64,000 nt of DNA from Streptomyces mutomycini (GCF_001700505.1 NZ_MAPV01000081.1:1-64000), one strand, 5' to 3'. Shown: positions 49,166 to 60,509, counted from the stretch's first letter. Notes: generated by a model not told the origin, from the letters alone. Numbers and translations: made by a program.

Positions 49166-50188
49166 TCAGTACTGCTCGGTCTCCACGAAACCGGCGTCCG
49201 CGTCGTCGTCCGCGCCGAAGGCGTCGGCCGCGGCGGTCGGGTCGAAGCCGGGAGGCGAGTCCTTCAGCGCGAGGCCCATACCGGCCAGCTTCGCCTTGAC
49301 CTCGTCGATCGACTTCGCACCGAAGTTGCGGATGTCGAGCAGGTCCGCCTCGGAGCGGGCCACGAGCTCACCCACGGAGTGGATGCCCTCGCGCTTGAGG
49401 CAGTTGTACGAACGGACCGTGAGCTCGAGCTCCTCGATCGGCAGCGCCAGATCGGCGGCGAGCGCGGCGTCCGTCGGGGACGGGCCCATGTCGATGCCCT
49501 CGGCGTCGATGTTGAGCTCGCGCGCCAGACCGAACAGCTCGACCAGGGTCTTACCGGCCGACGCCATGGCGTCACGGGGACGCATGGCCTGCTTGGTCTC
49601 GACGTCGACGATCAGCTTGTCGAAGTCGGTGCGCTGCTCGACACGGGTCGCCTCGACCTTGTACGTGACCTTGAGCACCGGGGAGTAGATGGAGTCGACC
49701 GGGATACGCCCGATCTCCTGGCCCACCTGCTTGTTCTGGACGGCGGAGACGTAGCCGCGGCCGCGCTCGACGGTCAGCTCCATCTCCAGCTTGCCCTTGC
49801 CGTTCAGCGTCGCCATGACGAGGTCCGGGTTGTGGACCTCGACACCGGCCGGCGGGGCGATGTCAGCAGCGGTGACCAGGCCGGGACCCTGCTTGCGCAG
49901 GTACATCACGACCGGCTCGTCGTGCTCCGAGGAGACGACCAGCTGCTTGATGTTGAGGATGAGGTCGGTCACGTCCTCCTTGACGCCCGGCACGGTGGTG
50001 AACTCGTGCAGGACACCGTCGATCCGGATGCTGGTGACAGCGGCACCGGGGATCGAGGAGAGGAGGGTACGGCGCAGGGAGTTGCCGAGGGTGTAACCGA
50101 AGCCCGGCTCCAGCGGCTCGATCACGAACCGGGAGCGGAACTCGTCGACGACCTCTTCGGTCAGCGACGGACGCTGAGCGATAAGCAT
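49166..50188 (-). CDS. rpoA: RNA polymerase alpha subunit
   Basis: The 340-residue protein has the N-terminal dimerisation domain ([28 protein letters not shown]) and the C-terminal DNA- and activator-binding domain ([18 protein letters not shown]...[19 protein letters not shown]). Start MLIAQRPSL at 50188. Confidence 0.98.
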   Translation of the reverse strand: MLIAQRPSLTEEVVDEFRSRFVIEPLEPGFGYTLGNSLRRTLLSSIPGAAVTSIRIDGVLHEFTTVPGVKEDVTDLILNIKQLVVSSEHDEPVVMYLRKQGPGLVTAADIAPPAGVEVHNPDLVMATLNGKGKLEMELTVERGRGYVSAVQNKQVGQEIGRIPVDSIYSPVLKVTYKVEATRVEQRTDFDKLIVDVETKQAMRPRDAMASAGKTLVELFGLARELNIDAEGIDMGPSPTDAALAADLALPIEELELTVRSYNCLKREGIHSVGELVARSEADLLDIRNFGAKSIDEVKAKLAGMGLALKDSPPGFDPTAAADAFGADDDADAGFVETEQY

Positions 50189-50325
50189 GTGGTGATCCTT
50201 CAGTCGTGGGCACCCACTATTTGATGCCCGACAGATGTAACAAGGATACGGGCGGCACACCCCCGAAGGGACATACCGCCCGGATCCGACGCTACTGACG
50301 CACAGCCGTCACCGGCCGTAGCGGC

Positions 50326-50730
50326 TCAGACGCGGCGACGCTTCGGCGGACGGCAGCCGTTGTGCGGCGTCGGGGTGACGTCCTGGATCGAACCGACCTC
50401 GAGGCCCGTGGCCTGGAGGGAGCGGATCGCGGTCTCACGGCCGGAGCCGGGACCCTTGACGAAGACGTCGACCTTGCGCATGCCGTGCTCCTGCGCGCGG
50501 CGGGCGGCCGACTCGGCGGCCATCTGCGCGGCGAAGGGGGTGGACTTGCGCGAGCCCTTGAAGCCGACGTGGCCGGCGGAGGCCCAGGAGATCACGTTGC
50601 CCGAGGGGTCCGTGATCGAGACGATGGTGTTGTTGAACGTGCTCTTGATGTGGGCGTGCCCGTGAGCGACGTTCTTCTTTTCCTTGCGACGCACCTTCTT
50701 GGCTGCGCCCTGACGACCCTTGGGGGGCAT
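50326..50730 (-). CDS. rpsK: Ribosomal protein S11
   Basis: The 134-residue protein shows [22 protein letters not shown] and the conserved basic end [13 protein letters not shown]. Lies in alpha-operon order after rpsM. Confidence 0.98.
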   Translation of the reverse strand: MPPKGRQGAAKKVRRKEKKNVAHGHAHIKSTFNNTIVSITDPSGNVISWASAGHVGFKGSRKSTPFAAQMAAESAARRAQEHGMRKVDVFVKGPGSGRETAIRSLQATGLEVGSIQDVTPTPHNGCRPPKRRRV

Positions 50731-50837
50731 GTCTTGACTCCAGATGGAGAGGGGAGGTGATCGGTCCTACAGCGAAGACCGCTGGTTTCCACGGACGTCC
50801 GGAATGACCCGGGCACCCGCAGTACGTCCGCTGAGGA

Positions 50838-51218
50838 CTACTTCTTGCCCGGCTTCTTCTTACCGGCGATGGCGCGACGCGGGCCCTTGCGGGTACGCGC
50901 GTTCGTGCTGGTGCGCTGACCGTGGACCGGCAGACCGCGACGGTGCCGGATGCCCTGGTAGCAGCCGATCTCGATCTTGCGGCGGATGTCGCCCTGGATC
51001 TCGCGGCGAAGGTCACCCTCGGTGCGGAGGTTGGCGTCCACGTACTCGCGGATCTTGACCAGGTCCTCTTCGGCCAGGTCACGAACGCGGGAGTTGGGGT
51101 TCACGCCGGCGGCGGCGAGGATCTCCTTGGACCGGGTGCGCCCGATACCGAAGACGTAGGTGAGGGCAACCTCCACGCGCTTTTCGCGCGGGATGTCAAC
51201 ACCTGAAACGCGTGCCAT
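50838..51218 (-). CDS. rpsM: Ribosomal protein S13
   Basis: The 126-residue protein starts [26 protein letters not shown] and ends in the basic tail [17 protein letters not shown] that touches tRNA in the head of the 30S subunit. Confidence 0.98.
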   Translation of the reverse strand: MARVSGVDIPREKRVEVALTYVFGIGRTRSKEILAAAGVNPNSRVRDLAEEDLVKIREYVDANLRTEGDLRREIQGDIRRKIEIGCYQGIRHRRGLPVHGQRTSTNARTRKGPRRAIAGKKKPGKK

Positions 51219-51411
51219 TCAATGGCTCCAGTTGTTATTTCGGGGGTCTTCCACAGAACCGCTCCCGAACGCCGACCCGACCCCTGAGGGTGGGTGGTAC
51301 GCCCGGGTCCCCGGCCCCCGCCGGAGGTGTCGTCAGCCGAAGCTTGGACGGGATCTGCGTATACGTTTACGTGCGTCGCGCGAAGAGCTGCGAGATGCAG
51401 GTGGTCGTGCG

Positions 51412-51525
51412 TCAGCCCTGGCGCTGCTTGTGGCGCAGGTTGTCGCAGATGACCATGACCCGGCCGTGACGGCGGATCACCTTGCACTTGTCGCAGATCT
51501 TCTTGACGCTCGGCTTGACCTTCAT
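51412..51525 (-). CDS. rpmJ: Ribosomal protein L36, zinc-binding form
   Basis: A 37-residue protein too short for most gene finders: [20 protein letters not shown] followed by [18 protein letters not shown]11, C14, C27 and H32 form the zinc site, so this is the C+ paralogue. Placed between infA and rpsM as usual. Confidence 0.97.
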   Translation of the reverse strand: MKVKPSVKKICDKCKVIRRHGRVMVICDNLRHKQRQG

Positions 51526-51585
51526 GGGATGTCAGGTTCTCCGGGTCAGTGCCCTCACCACGCCGAAGCGGGATGGCGGCAAGAT

Positions 51586-51807
51586 CTACTTGTAGCGGTA
51601 GACGATCCGGCCACGCGTCAGGTCGTACGGAGACAGCTCCACGACGACCCGGTCATCCGGGAGGATGCGGATGTAGTGCATCCGCATCTTGCCGCTGATG
51701 TGCGCGAGGACCTTGTGACCGTTCTGGAGTTCCACCTTGAACATGGCGTTCGGGAGGGACTCGATCACGGTGCCCTCAATTTCGATGGCACCTTGCTTCT
51801 TGGCCAC
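51586..51807 (-). CDS. infA: Translation initiation factor IF-1
   Basis: The 73-residue S1-type OB fold protein begins [26 protein letters not shown] and ends [16 protein letters not shown] start at 51807. First gene of the alpha operon; promoter expected in the gap to map. Confidence 0.97.
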   Translation of the reverse strand: MAKKQGAIEIEGTVIESLPNAMFKVELQNGHKVLAHISGKMRMHYIRILPDDRVVVELSPYDLTRGRIVYRYK

Positions 51808-51973
51808 GCTTCGCCCTTCGAATCGGCTACCTTGATCGACTCTCACTCATCCGGTGTGCAGACATACGGACACACTGATGCACGAGAGCCGACGAGTCAG
51901 TCTACGTCAGCAGACTTCAAAAGACGAATCCGTCAAGTTTGCCCACTTGGCCTGATCCTTAGACACGGATCAG

Positions 51974-51998
51974 CCGGACAGTCCTGGGGACGGTCCGG
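51974..51998 (-). terminator. Weak stem-loop after map
   Basis: CCGGAC (51974-51979) and GTCCGG (51993-51998) pair around a 13-nt loop; a second small stem (CTGATCC / GGATCAG, 51952-51973) lies next to it. Together they may terminate map. Confidence 0.4.
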
Positions 51999-52018
51999 CC
52001 GGTGGGCGGTTGCGGACC

Positions 52019-52855
52019 TCAGCCCAGCGGGTCCGGCGCCGCCTCCACGCCGTAGTGCGCGAGCCTCGCGCGGCCGCAGTCCGGGGAGGTCAGGACGAGC
52101 GGGCCCTGCTCCGTGAGGGCGATCGAGTGCTCCCAGTGCGAGGACCAGGTGCCGTCGGTCGTGAGGACCGTCCACTCGTCGGCGAGGACCTTCGTCTGCG
52201 CCGTGCCCAGCGACACCATCGGCTCGATGGCCAGGCAGACGCCCGGGACGAGCTTGATGCCCTTGCCTCGCTTCCGCGAGACGTAGTTGAGCAGGTGCGG
52301 GTCCATGTGCATCTCGGTGCCGATGCCGTGGCCGCCGTAGTCCTCGATGATCCCGTACTTGCCGGTCGCCGGGCGGGGCTGGCGGCGGATGTAGGACTCG
52401 ATGGCCTTCGAGATGTCGACGAGCCGGTTGTTCACCTTCATCGCGGCGATCCCGGCCCACATGGACTCCTCGGTCACCCGGGAGAGCTCGACCAGCTCCG
52501 GAGCGTGACCTGTGCCCACGAAGGCCGTGTACGCCGCGTCGCCGTGCCAGCCGTCGATGATCGCGCCGGCGTCGATCGAGATGATGTCGCCGTCCTTGAG
52601 GACGGTCTTCTCGTCCGGGATGCCGTGCACCACGACCTCGTTGACCGAGGTGCAGATGGTCGCGGGGAATCCGCCGTAGCCCAGGAAGTTCGACTTCGCA
52701 CCGTGGTCGGCGATCACCTTGCGCGCGACCTCGTCGAGGTCCTTCGTGGTGGCGCCGGGGACGGCCGCCTCTCGCGTCGCGGCGTGAATGGCAGCGACCA
52801 CGAGGCCCGCCTCGCGCATCTTCGCGATCTGCTCGGGGGTCTTGATCTGCACCAT
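52019..52855 (-). CDS. map: Methionine aminopeptidase type I
   Basis: Map removes N-terminal Met. The 278-residue protein has metal ligands in ISIDAGAIIDGWHGDAAYT (two Asp), YGGHGIGTEMH (His), LAIEPMVSLG (Glu) and a C-terminal Glu. The ATG at 52855 (MVQIKTPEQIAKMREAG) fits the family. Confidence 0.96.
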   Translation of the reverse strand: MVQIKTPEQIAKMREAGLVVAAIHAATREAAVPGATTKDLDEVARKVIADHGAKSNFLGYGGFPATICTSVNEVVVHGIPDEKTVLKDGDIISIDAGAIIDGWHGDAAYTAFVGTGHAPELVELSRVTEESMWAGIAAMKVNNRLVDISKAIESYIRRQPRPATGKYGIIEDYGGHGIGTEMHMDPHLLNYVSRKRGKGIKLVPGVCLAIEPMVSLGTAQTKVLADEWTVLTTDGTWSSHWEHSIALTEQGPLVLTSPDCGRARLAHYGVEAAPDPLG

Positions 52856-52923
52856 CGCTGGGCGCCTCTCTGCGTACGAAGGGGAACAGTTGGAGCCGTA
52901 CTCAACGATACGGCGCAAACAGT

Positions 52924-52953
52924 CGGCCGCGGCGCCCGAGGGCGCCGCGGCCG
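52924..52953 (-). terminator. Strong stem-loop between adk and map
   Basis: CGGCCGCGGCGCCC (52924-52937) and GGGCGCCGCGGCCG (52940-52953) are exact complements. It lies 29 bp past the adk stop and probably separates map from secY-adk transcription. Confidence 0.75.
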
Positions 52954-52981
52954 GCTGAGTGGAGTGGTGAGACGGAGGGGG

Positions 52982-53638
52982 TCAGCCCTCGTCGGACTTG
53001 AGGGCCTCCATGGCCCGCTCGGTCACCTCGGTGACCTTGCCCAGCGCGGAGATCGTCACGACCAGGCCCTGGGCCCGGTAGAAGTCGATGATCGGCTCGG
53101 TCTGCGTGTGGTAGACCTCGAGACGGGTACGGACCGTCTCCTCGGTGTCGTCGTCCCGCTGGTACAGCTCGCCGCCGCAGGCGTCGCAAACGCCCTCGGT
53201 CTTCGGCGGGTTGTACGTCACGTGGAAGACGTGCGCGCTGTCGTTACGGCAGATACGGCGGCCGGCGATGCGCTTGACCACCTCGTCCTCGGGGACCTCG
53301 AGGTCAAGAACCGCGTCAAGCTTGACGCCCTCACTGAGGAGCATCTTGTCGAGCGCCGCGGCCTGCCCCACATTGCGGGGAAAGCCGTCCAGCAGGAAGC
53401 CGTTCACGGCGTCCGGCTGGGACATGCGGTCCTTGGCCATCGCGATGGTGACTTCGTCCGGCACCAGCTGTCCCGCGTCCATGTAGGCACGGGCCTGCTT
53501 GCCGAGGTCGGTGCCCCGGCTGATGTTGGCGCGGAAGAGGTCGCCCGTGGAGATGTGCGGAATCGAGAGATTCCTGGCAAGGAACGCAGCCTGCGTTCCC
53601 TTGCCGGCACCGGGCGGCCCGACGAGGACGATTCGCAT
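52982..53638 (-). CDS. adk: Adenylate kinase
   Basis: The 218-residue long-lid enzyme balances ATP, AMP and ADP. P-loop [27 protein letters not shown], and a lid with CRND...CDACGG, which may bind zinc. The ATG overlaps the secY stop (TGATG), so it is coupled to secY. Confidence 0.97.
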   Translation of the reverse strand: MRIVLVGPPGAGKGTQAAFLARNLSIPHISTGDLFRANISRGTDLGKQARAYMDAGQLVPDEVTIAMAKDRMSQPDAVNGFLLDGFPRNVGQAAALDKMLLSEGVKLDAVLDLEVPEDEVVKRIAGRRICRNDSAHVFHVTYNPPKTEGVCDACGGELYQRDDDTEETVRTRLEVYHTQTEPIIDFYRAQGLVVTISALGKVTEVTERAMEALKSDEG

Positions 53639-54957
53639 CAGCGGAGGAACCCTTCGTAATTGCGCTGCTGGAGCTGACTCTCGATCTGCTTCACGGTCTC
53701 CAGACCCACACCCACGATGATCAGGATGCTCGTCCCGCCGAACGGGAAGTTCTGGTTCGCACCGCCGAAGCCGGCCAACGCCATCGTCGGCACAAGAGCG
53801 ATCAGCCCCAGGTACAGCGATCCCGGCCAAGTGATCCTGTTGAGCACGTAGCTCAGATACTCGGCAGTAGGTCGACCTGCCCGGATACCCGGGATGAAGC
53901 CACCATACTTCTTCATGTTGTCCGCGACTTCTTCGGGGTTGAACGAGATCGCCACGTAGAAGAAGGCGAAGAACACGATCAACAAGAAGTACGTCGCGAT
54001 GTAGTACGGGTGGTCGCCCTTGACGAAGTGATCCTGAATCCAGGTCGCCCAGCCCGAGGTGGAGTTGGAGAACTGAACGATTAGAGCAGGAATGTAGAGC
54101 AGCGAAGAAGCGAAGATGACGGGAATCACACCCGCCTGGTTCACCTTCAGCGGGATGTAAGTGGACGTACCGCCGTACGACCGGCGCCCGATCATCCGCT
54201 TCGCGTACTGCACGGGAACCCTGCGCTGGGCCTGCTCGACGAAGACGACGAGTCCGACCATCACGAAGCCGATGAGGATGACCGTGATGAACTCGATCCA
54301 GCCGTCGGCCAGCTTGCCGCTCTGCTTGATGGCCCACAGGGCGCCGGGGAAGCTGGCTGCGATCGAGATGAACATCAGGATCGACATGCCGTTGCCGATG
54401 CCGCGGTCGGTGATGAGCTCACCGAGCCACATCACGGCGGCGGTGCCGGCCGTCATGGTGACCACCATGACGATGGTCGTGAAGATCGACTGGTTCGGGA
54501 CGATCTGGTCGGCGACCGGGCAGCCGCTGAACAGCGCGCCGCTGCGGGCGGTCGCCACCAGGCCGGTGCCCTGGAGGATGGCCAGCGCGACGGTCAGATA
54601 ACGCGTGTACTGCGTGATCTTGGCCGTGCCCGACTGCCCCTCCTTCTTGAGGGCTTCGAGTCGGGGGATGACGACGGTCAGCAGCTGAAGAATGATGCTG
54701 GCCGTGATGTACGGCATGATGCCGAGCGCGAAGATCGTGATCTGCAGCAGTGCACCACCGCTGAACATGTTGACCAGACCGAAGAGGCTGTTGTTGCCCT
54801 TGCTGGCCTGGTCAACACAGGTCTGGACGTTCTCGTAGCTCACCCCCGGTACGGGAATGTGCGCCCCGAGTCGGTAGAGCACGATGATGCCGAGCGTGAA
54901 GAGCAGCTTCTTGCGCAGGTCGGGCGTCTTGAACGCCCGGGCGAACGCGGTGAGCAC
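53638..54957 (-). CDS. secY: Protein translocase subunit SecY
   Basis: SecY forms the channel for export across the membrane. The 439-residue protein has about ten membrane segments and the family motifs [30 protein letters not shown] and [13 protein letters not shown]. It begins after a terminator that separates it from rplO. Confidence 0.98.
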   Translation of the reverse strand: MLTAFARAFKTPDLRKKLLFTLGIIVLYRLGAHIPVPGVSYENVQTCVDQASKGNNSLFGLVNMFSGGALLQITIFALGIMPYITASIILQLLTVVIPRLEALKKEGQSGTAKITQYTRYLTVALAILQGTGLVATARSGALFSGCPVADQIVPNQSIFTTIVMVVTMTAGTAAVMWLGELITDRGIGNGMSILMFISIAASFPGALWAIKQSGKLADGWIEFITVILIGFVMVGLVVFVEQAQRRVPVQYAKRMIGRRSYGGTSTYIPLKVNQAGVIPVIFASSLLYIPALIVQFSNSTSGWATWIQDHFVKGDHPYYIATYFLLIVFFAFFYVAISFNPEEVADNMKKYGGFIPGIRAGRPTAEYLSYVLNRITWPGSLYLGLIALVPTMALAGFGGANQNFPFGGTSILIIVGVGLETVKQIESQLQQRNYEGFLR

Positions 54958-55113
54958 GGTGCCTCCTGCGACCCCCGCGCAAAAGCGTGAGGTGACGGTC
55001 TTGAGGATCGACGGTTACGTAACAGCCAAAGGAACCCGGGCGCTTGCCCGGGGCTTACCACATCAACAACGCACGCCACCTTACCGGCGGACATGCCCCC
55101 CTAGGAACGACCA

Positions 55114-55147
55114 ACCGGGGATGCCCCAAATGAGAGGCATCCCCGGT
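55114..55147 (-). terminator. 12-bp stem-loop between rplO and secY
   Basis: ACCGGGGATGCC (55114-55125) pairs with GGCATCCCCGGT (55136-55147), 34 bp past the rplO stop. The 156 bp left before secY can hold a promoter, so secY-adk may be transcribed apart from the spc genes. Confidence 0.78.
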
Positions 55148-55181
55148 CGGGTGTTCAGGTCACTGCCCTGTCCGAGTTGTC

Positions 55182-55637
55182 TCAGACGAGTTCGGTGACG
55201 GTGCCGCCGGCAGCGGCGATCTTCTCCTTGGCGGAGCCGGAGACGGCGTCAACCGAAACCTGCAGCGCCACGGAGATCTCGCCCTGTCCGAGGACCTTGA
55301 CGAGGTGGTTGTTGCGCACGGCGCCCTTGGCGACCAGATCGGCCACCGTGACCTCTCCACCCTCGGGGTAGAGCGTCGCGAGCTTGTCCAGGTTCACGAC
55401 CTGGTACTCCGTGCGGAACGGGTTCTTGAAGCCCTTGAGCTTCGGGAGACGCATGTGGAGGGGCATCTGGCCACCCTCGAAGCGCTCCGGAACCTGGTAA
55501 CGAGCCTTCGTACCCTTGGTACCACGGCCTGCGGTCTTACCCTTGGACGCCTCACCACGACCCACACGGGTCTTGGCGGTCTTGGCGCCCGGGGCAGGCC
55601 GGAGGTTGTGGGCCTTCAGCGGGCTGTTCTCCGCCAT
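55182..55637 (-). CDS. rplO: Ribosomal protein L15
   Basis: The 151-residue protein starts [28 protein letters not shown] with the usual Gly-rich extension and ends [17 protein letters not shown]. Start chosen at the ATG matching the family, one base after the rpmD stop. Confidence 0.97.
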   Translation of the reverse strand: MAENSPLKAHNLRPAPGAKTAKTRVGRGEASKGKTAGRGTKGTKARYQVPERFEGGQMPLHMRLPKLKGFKNPFRTEYQVVNLDKLATLYPEGGEVTVADLVAKGAVRNNHLVKVLGQGEISVALQVSVDAVSGSAKEKIAAAGGTVTELV

Positions 55638-55638
55638 G

Positions 55639-55821
55639 TCAGTCAACCTCCTCAACCGTCACGAGGTGGCGGACGGTCTGCACCATTCCGCGGAACTCGG
55701 GGCGGTCATCCTTGACAACTACGTCGTTCAGGCGCTTCAGCCCGAGCGAGCGCAGGGTGTCGCGGTGGTTCTGCTTGCTGCCGATGTACGACTTCGTCTG
55801 CGTGATCTTGAGGCGAGCCAT
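55639..55821 (-). CDS. rpmD: Ribosomal protein L30
   Basis: The 60-residue protein reads [20 protein letters not shown], then [16 protein letters not shown]. It overlaps the rpsE stop by one base (TAATG). Confidence 0.97.
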   Translation of the reverse strand: MARLKITQTKSYIGSKQNHRDTLRSLGLKRLNDVVVKDDRPEFRGMVQTVRHLVTVEEVD

Positions 55822-56420
55822 TACGCACCCGCTCCCGCACGCGCACGAAGCAGAGCCGCGGGGGCGACGTCCTCGAGGGGCAGACCGCGGCGGGCCGCGA
55901 TCTCCTCGGGACGCTGCAGGCCCTGGAGGGCCGCCACGGTCGCGTGCACGATGTTGATCGGGTTCGAAGAACCGAGCGACTTCGACAGGATGTCGTGGAC
56001 GCCGGCGCACTCCAGAACGGCGCGCACCGGGCCACCCGCGATCACACCGGTACCGGGGGAAGCAGGCTTGAGCAGAACGACGCCCGCAGCCTTCTCGCCC
56101 TGGATCGGGTGAGGGATGGTGCCCTGGATACGCGGGACCTTGAAGAAGCTCTTCTTGGCCTCTTCGACGCCCTTGGCGATGGCCGCGGGAACTTCCTTGG
56201 CCTTGCCGTATCCGACACCGACGCTGCCGTCACCATCGCCCACCACGACCAGCGCGGTGAAGCTGAAGCGACGACCACCCTTAACAACCTTGGCGACGCG
56301 GTTGATCGCGACGACACGCTCGACGTACGCGGTCTTCTCGGCTGCGCCGCCGTCACGGCCCTTCCGGTCCCGCCGCTCGCCGCCACCGGCACCGCTTCCG
56401 CGGCGCTGGGGTCCAGCCAT
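55821..56420 (-). CDS. rpsE: Ribosomal protein S5
   Basis: The 199-residue protein has an N-terminal Gly/Arg extension and the core [34 protein letters not shown]. Translationally coupled to rpmD. Confidence 0.98.
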   Translation of the reverse strand: MAGPQRRGSGAGGGERRDRKGRDGGAAEKTAYVERVVAINRVAKVVKGGRRFSFTALVVVGDGDGSVGVGYGKAKEVPAAIAKGVEEAKKSFFKVPRIQGTIPHPIQGEKAAGVVLLKPASPGTGVIAGGPVRAVLECAGVHDILSKSLGSSNPINIVHATVAALQGLQRPEEIAARRGLPLEDVAPAALLRARAGAGA

Positions 56421-56467
56421 TGGATTTACCTCTCTCTGTTACGTCCGCTGTGCGTAGGAACCGGAAC

Positions 56468-56851
56468 TTAGAACTTCAGTCCGGCTTCACGGGCGGCGTC
56501 AGCCAGAGCGGCAATCCGCCCGGCGTACTGGTTACCACCGCGGTCAAACACGACGGCCTCGACGCCTGCGGCCTTGGCGCGCTCGGCGACCAGGGCCCCG
56601 ACCTGCTTGGCCAGGGCGCTCTTGTCACCGTCCGCGCTGCGGATGGACGCATCCAGGGTCGACGCCGACGCGAGCGTGTGGCCCGCGATGTCGTCGATGA
56701 CCTGAGCGACCATGTGACGGTTGGAACGCGTCACAACCAAGCGCGGACGCTCGGGCGAACCGGAGATGTGCTTCCGGACGCGGATGTGACGGCGCTTGAG
56801 GGCGGCACGCTTGTAGGCGTCGCCCTTGGCAATCTTTACACCGTATGCCAT
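56468..56851 (-). CDS. rplR: Ribosomal protein L18
   Basis: The 127-residue 5S rRNA-binding protein has [21 protein letters not shown] and [24 protein letters not shown] at the end. It starts 3 bp after rplF. Confidence 0.98.
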   Translation of the reverse strand: MAYGVKIAKGDAYKRAALKRRHIRVRKHISGSPERPRLVVTRSNRHMVAQVIDDIAGHTLASASTLDASIRSADGDKSALAKQVGALVAERAKAAGVEAVVFDRGGNQYAGRIAALADAAREAGLKF

Positions 56852-56854
56852 GGC

Positions 56855-57394
56855 TTACTTACCCGCCTTTCCGACCTTGCGGCGGATAACCTCGCCGGCG
56901 TACTTGACGCCCTTGGCCTTGTACGGGTCGGGCTTCCGCAGCTTGCGGATCTTCGCCGAAACCTCGCCGACCTTCTGCTTGTCGATGCCCTCGACGCTGA
57001 ACTTCGTGGGCGACTCGACCTTGAAGGTGATGCCTTCGGGAGCCTCGATGAGGATCGGGTGGCTGTAGCCCAGGGCGAACTCCAGGTTGGAGCCCTTCGC
57101 CTGGACGCGGTAACCGACACCGCTGATCTCGAGCGCCTTGGTGTATCCCTGGGTCACGCCGGTGATCATGTTCGCCACCAGCGTGCGGGACAGGCCGTGA
57201 AGGGCCTTGTTCTGACGCTCGTCGTTAGGACGGACGACGCTGAGCACGCCGTCCTCGCCCTTGGTGACCTCGATCGGCGCTGCGACGGTGTGCGAGAGGG
57301 AACCCTTGGGGCCCTTCACCGCGACCGTGCGGCCATCGATGGTGACGTCCACACCGGCGGGAACCTGGATGGGGAGCTTGCCGATTCGCGACAT
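56855..57394 (-). CDS. rplF: Ribosomal protein L6
   Basis: The 179-residue protein starts [21 protein letters not shown] and has the signature [19 protein letters not shown] near the end. Confidence 0.98.
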   Translation of the reverse strand: MSRIGKLPIQVPAGVDVTIDGRTVAVKGPKGSLSHTVAAPIEVTKGEDGVLSVVRPNDERQNKALHGLSRTLVANMITGVTQGYTKALEISGVGYRVQAKGSNLEFALGYSHPILIEAPEGITFKVESPTKFSVEGIDKQKVGEVSAKIRKLRKPDPYKAKGVKYAGEVIRRKVGKAGK

Positions 57395-57415
57395 GAGCTT
57401 TTCCTCCGTTCCCGA

Positions 57416-57814
57416 CTACCAGACGTAGGCGAGGACTTCCCCACCTACGCCCTTCTTGCTGGCCTGCTGGCCGGTCAGGAGACCGTGGGACGTGGAGATG
57501 ATCGCCACGCCCAGGCCGCCGAGAACCTTCGGCAGATTGGTGGACTTTGCGTATACACGCAGACCCGGCTTCGAAATGCGCTTGATGCCGGCGATCGAAC
57601 GCTCGCGGTTCGGACCGAACTTCAGGTCGAGAACGAGGCTCTTGCCGACCTCGGCGTCCTCGACCTTCCAGCCGGTGATGAAGCCCTCCTGCTGGAGGAT
57701 CTCCGCGATGTGCGACTTGATCTTGCTGTGCGGCATTGCGACTTCGTCGTGATACGCCGAGTTCGCGTTACGCAGACGCGTGAGCATGTCTGCGATGGGG
57801 TCAGTCATGGTCAT
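57416..57814 (-). CDS. rpsH: Ribosomal protein S8
   Basis: The 132-residue protein reads [20 protein letters not shown] and ends [11 protein letters not shown]. The first of two close ATGs is favoured because GAAGG is 7 nt upstream. About 220 bp separate it from rpsN. Confidence 0.97.
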   Translation of the reverse strand: MTMTDPIADMLTRLRNANSAYHDEVAMPHSKIKSHIAEILQQEGFITGWKVEDAEVGKSLVLDLKFGPNRERSIAGIKRISKPGLRVYAKSTNLPKVLGGLGVAIISTSHGLLTGQQASKKGVGGEVLAYVW

Positions 57815-58036
57815 GAGTTGGCCTTCGGCCTCTCTCGCCGGGGTTTCCTGTATGCGCCATCCCTCTCCCCACTCAGTGGCGGGACGGGTGCGGTGCGGGG
57901 ACCTACGGCGTAGTAAGTCGGTCAGGGCGGCAGGCGCCCAACCCTTCAAGCCTACGGCATGAAAAGCGGGGCTCCTGCCGACCAGATACTTACCGAGAGC
58001 TTCTGGTACTCCCAACGCCCGGAGGGCGAAGGAGAA

Positions 58037-58222
58037 CTACCAGGAGCTCTTGGTCACGCCCGGCAGCTCGCCACGGTGAGCCATCTCACGAAGGCACACG
58101 CGGCACAGGCCGAACTTGCGGTAGACGGAGTGGGGCCGGCCGCAGCGCTGGCAGCGGGTGTACCCGCGCACGCCGAACTTCGGCTTACGGGCGGCCTTAG
58201 CGATCAGAGCCTTCTTCGCCAC
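58037..58222 (-). CDS. rpsN: Ribosomal protein S14, zinc type
   Basis: The 61-residue type Z protein has the zinc site [20 protein letters not shown]. It starts 2 bp after rplE. Confidence 0.97.
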   Translation of the reverse strand: MAKKALIAKAARKPKFGVRGYTRCQRCGRPHSVYRKFGLCRVCLREMAHRGELPGVTKSSW

Positions 58223-58224
58223 GG

Positions 58225-58782
58225 TCAGTTCTCCTTGAACGGGAAGCCGAGGTGACGAAGCAGGGCACGACCCTCGTCGTCGTTGGTCGCCGTGGTGACC
58301 ACGGTGATGTCCATGCCCCGGACCCGGTCGATCTTGTCCTGGTCGATCTCGTGGAACATGACCTGCTCCGTGAGACCGAAGGTGTAGTTGCCACGGCCGT
58401 CGAACTGCTTCGGCGACAGGCCACGGAAGTCACGGATACGCGGAAGCGCGAGCGACAGCGTACGGTCCAGGAACTCCCACATGCGGTCACCACGGAGGGT
58501 GACGTGGCAGCCGATCGGCTGCCCCTCGCGCAGCTTGAACTGCGCGATCGACTTGCGGGCCTTCGTGACGGCCGGCTTCTGGCCCGTGATCGTGGTGAGG
58601 TCCCTGACGGCACCGTCGATCAGCTTGGAGTCGCGGGCGGCGTCGCCCACACCCATGTTGACCACGATCTTGACCAGACCGGGAACCTGCATGACGTTCT
58701 CGTAGGAGAACTCCTCACGCAGCTTGCCGGCGATTTCCTCGCGGTAGCGCGTCTTGAGACGCGGCGCAGTGGTGGTCGTCAT
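58225..58782 (-). CDS. rplE: Ribosomal protein L5
   Basis: The 185-residue 5S rRNA-binding protein has [21 protein letters not shown] and [21 protein letters not shown]. Its ATG overlaps the rplX stop. Confidence 0.98.
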   Translation of the reverse strand: MTTTTAPRLKTRYREEIAGKLREEFSYENVMQVPGLVKIVVNMGVGDAARDSKLIDGAVRDLTTITGQKPAVTKARKSIAQFKLREGQPIGCHVTLRGDRMWEFLDRTLSLALPRIRDFRGLSPKQFDGRGNYTFGLTEQVMFHEIDQDKIDRVRGMDITVVTTATNDDEGRALLRHLGFPFKEN

Positions 58783-59105
58783 CAGATGTCCTCACCGGTC
58801 CGCTTGGCAACGCGGATCTTCTTGCCCTCGTCGTCAAAGCGGTAGCCGACGCGGGTGACGACCTTGTTGCCGTCCTTCTCCACAACCAGCGACACATTGC
58901 TGACGTGGATCGGGGCCTCGGTGGTGACAATGCCACCCGTCTGCGAACCGCGAGCCGTCTGACCGGCCTTGGTGTGCTTCTTGACCCGGTTGACACCCTC
59001 GACGAGGACACGGTCCTGGGCGGGGAAGGCAACGATGACCTTGCCCTGCTTGCCCTTGTCCTTACCGGTGATGACCTGAACCAGGTCGCCCTTCTTGATC
59101 TTCAT
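58782..59105 (-). CDS. rplX: Ribosomal protein L24
   Basis: The 107-residue KOW-domain protein starts [23 protein letters not shown]. Two bases after rplN. Confidence 0.98.
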   Translation of the reverse strand: MKIKKGDLVQVITGKDKGKQGKVIVAFPAQDRVLVEGVNRVKKHTKAGQTARGSQTGGIVTTEAPIHVSNVSLVVEKDGNKVVTRVGYRFDDEGKKIRVAKRTGEDI

Positions 59106-59107
59106 GC

Positions 59108-59476
59108 TTACAGCACCTCCGGCGCGAGCGAGATGATCTTCATGAACTTCTTCTCGCGCAGCTCTCGGCCCACCGGGCCGAAGATGCGGGTGCCGCGGGG
59201 GTCGCCGTCGTTCTTGAGAATGACAGCGGCGTTCTCGTCGAAGCGGATGTACGAGCCATCCTGACGACGACGCTCCTTGACGGTGCGAACGATGACGGCC
59301 TTGACGACGTCACCCTTCTTCACGTTGCCACCGGGGATCGCGTCCTTGACGGTGGCGACGATGACGTCACCGATACCCGCGTAGCGGCGACCCGAGCCAC
59401 CGAGAACACGGATGGTGAGAATTTCCTTCGCACCCGTGTTGTCGGCGACGCGCAGTCGCGACTCCTGCTGGATCAC
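59108..59476 (-). CDS. rplN: Ribosomal protein L14
   Basis: The 122-residue protein starts [19 protein letters not shown] and has the signature [17 protein letters not shown]. Confidence 0.98.
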   Translation of the reverse strand: MIQQESRLRVADNTGAKEILTIRVLGGSGRRYAGIGDVIVATVKDAIPGGNVKKGDVVKAVIVRTVKERRRQDGSYIRFDENAAVILKNDGDPRGTRIFGPVGRELREKKFMKIISLAPEVL

Positions 59477-59504
59477 GTCTATCTCCTGATCGTCTGCCGG
59501 TTCC

Positions 59505-59536
59505 CGGCGGGGGCTCCGGTGAAGGAGCCCCCGCCG
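59505..59536 (-). terminator. 13-bp hairpin in the rpsQ-rplN gap
   Basis: CGGCGGGGGCTCC pairs with GGAGCCCCCGCCG around a 6-nt loop, 28 bp upstream of the rplN start. It may attenuate or mark a processing site inside the ribosomal operon. Confidence 0.6.
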
Positions 59537-59552
59537 AGCCTGGCGGAACTGG

Positions 59553-59574
59553 CCTGAGGGGAGATTCCCTCAGG
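59553..59574 (-). terminator. 8-bp hairpin directly after rpsQ
   Basis: CCTGAGGG pairs with CCCTCAGG around GAGATT, starting 2 bp past the rpsQ stop. Together with 59505-59536 it suggests that the S10 cluster ends at rpsQ. Confidence 0.6.
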
Positions 59575-59576
59575 GA

Positions 59577-59861
59577 TTACTTGGCCTTCTCGAGGATCTC
59601 GACGATGCGCCAGCGCTTCGTGGCGGACAGCGGACGCGTCTCCATGATGATGACGCGGTCGCCGACGCCTGCAGCGTTCTGCTCGTCGTGGGCCTTGAGC
59701 TTGTTGGTACGGCGGATGACCTTGCCGTACAGCGCGTGCTTGACGCGGTCCTCGACAGCGACGACGACGGTCTTGTCCATCTTGTCGCTGACGACCAGAC
59801 CCTCACGGGTCTTGCGGAAACCGCGGTCAGTGTTGGTCTCAGTCACAGTCTTCTCGCTCAT
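59577..59861 (-). CDS. rpsQ: Ribosomal protein S17
   Basis: The 94-residue protein contains [27 protein letters not shown] and [19 protein letters not shown]. Start overlaps the rpmC stop. Confidence 0.98.
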   Translation of the reverse strand: MSEKTVTETNTDRGFRKTREGLVVSDKMDKTVVVAVEDRVKHALYGKVIRRTNKLKAHDEQNAAGVGDRVIIMETRPLSATKRWRIVEILEKAK

Positions 59862-60085
59862 CAGACGCTCTCCACCGTCTCGATGCCCAGCTCGCGCTCG
59901 CGCATCAGGGTGTAGACCCGGGCGATGTCCTTACGGACGGACTTGAGCCGACCGTGGTTCTCGAGCTGTCCGGTCGCCGCCTGGAAGCGGAGGTTGAACA
60001 GCTCTTCCTTGGCCTCGCGGAGCTTGTTGAGGAGCTCCTCGTTGCCCAGCTCGCGCAGCTCGGACGCCTTGGTACCGGCCGACAT
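59861..60085 (-). CDS. rpmC: Ribosomal protein L29
   Basis: The 74-residue two-helix protein has [27 protein letters not shown]. The ATG at 60085 overlaps the rplP stop (TGATG); a GTG one codon upstream is possible. Confidence 0.97.
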   Translation of the reverse strand: MSAGTKASELRELGNEELLNKLREAKEELFNLRFQAATGQLENHGRLKSVRKDIARVYTLMRERELGIETVESV

Positions 60086-60504
60086 CACGACTCACCTGCC
60101 TCGCGCCGAACGATCCGGCACTTCATCGGAAGCTTGTGAGCAGCGCGGGTGAGCGCCTCACGAGCAATCTTCTCGTTCGGGTAGGACAGCTCGAACATCA
60201 CCCGACCGGGCTTGACGTTCGCGATCCACCACTCGGGAGAACCCTTACCGGAACCCATGCGGGTCTCGGCAGGCTTCTTCGTCAGGGGGCGGTCCGGGTA
60301 GATGTTGATCCAGACCTTGCCGCCACGCTTGATGTGGCGGGTCATCGCGATACGAGCTGCCTCGATCTGGCGGTTCGTCACGTACGCCGGGGACAGCGCC
60401 TGGATGCCGTACTCGCCGAACGCAACCTGCGTGCCACCCTTGGACATACCGCTGCGCTTCGGGTGGTGCTGCTTGCGGTGCTTGACCCTACGGGGGATCA
60501 GCAT
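60085..60504 (-). CDS. rplP: Ribosomal protein L16
   Basis: The 139-residue protein has [19 protein letters not shown] and [26 protein letters not shown]. It contacts tRNA at the large-subunit A site. Confidence 0.98.
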   Translation of the reverse strand: MLIPRRVKHRKQHHPKRSGMSKGGTQVAFGEYGIQALSPAYVTNRQIEAARIAMTRHIKRGGKVWINIYPDRPLTKKPAETRMGSGKGSPEWWIANVKPGRVMFELSYPNEKIAREALTRAAHKLPMKCRIVRREAGES

Positions 60505-60509
60505 TTCGG

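Noticed and set aside
55022..55113. Possible small ORF upstream of secY
   Set aside because: Short frames lack coding bias; better read as leader/promoter.
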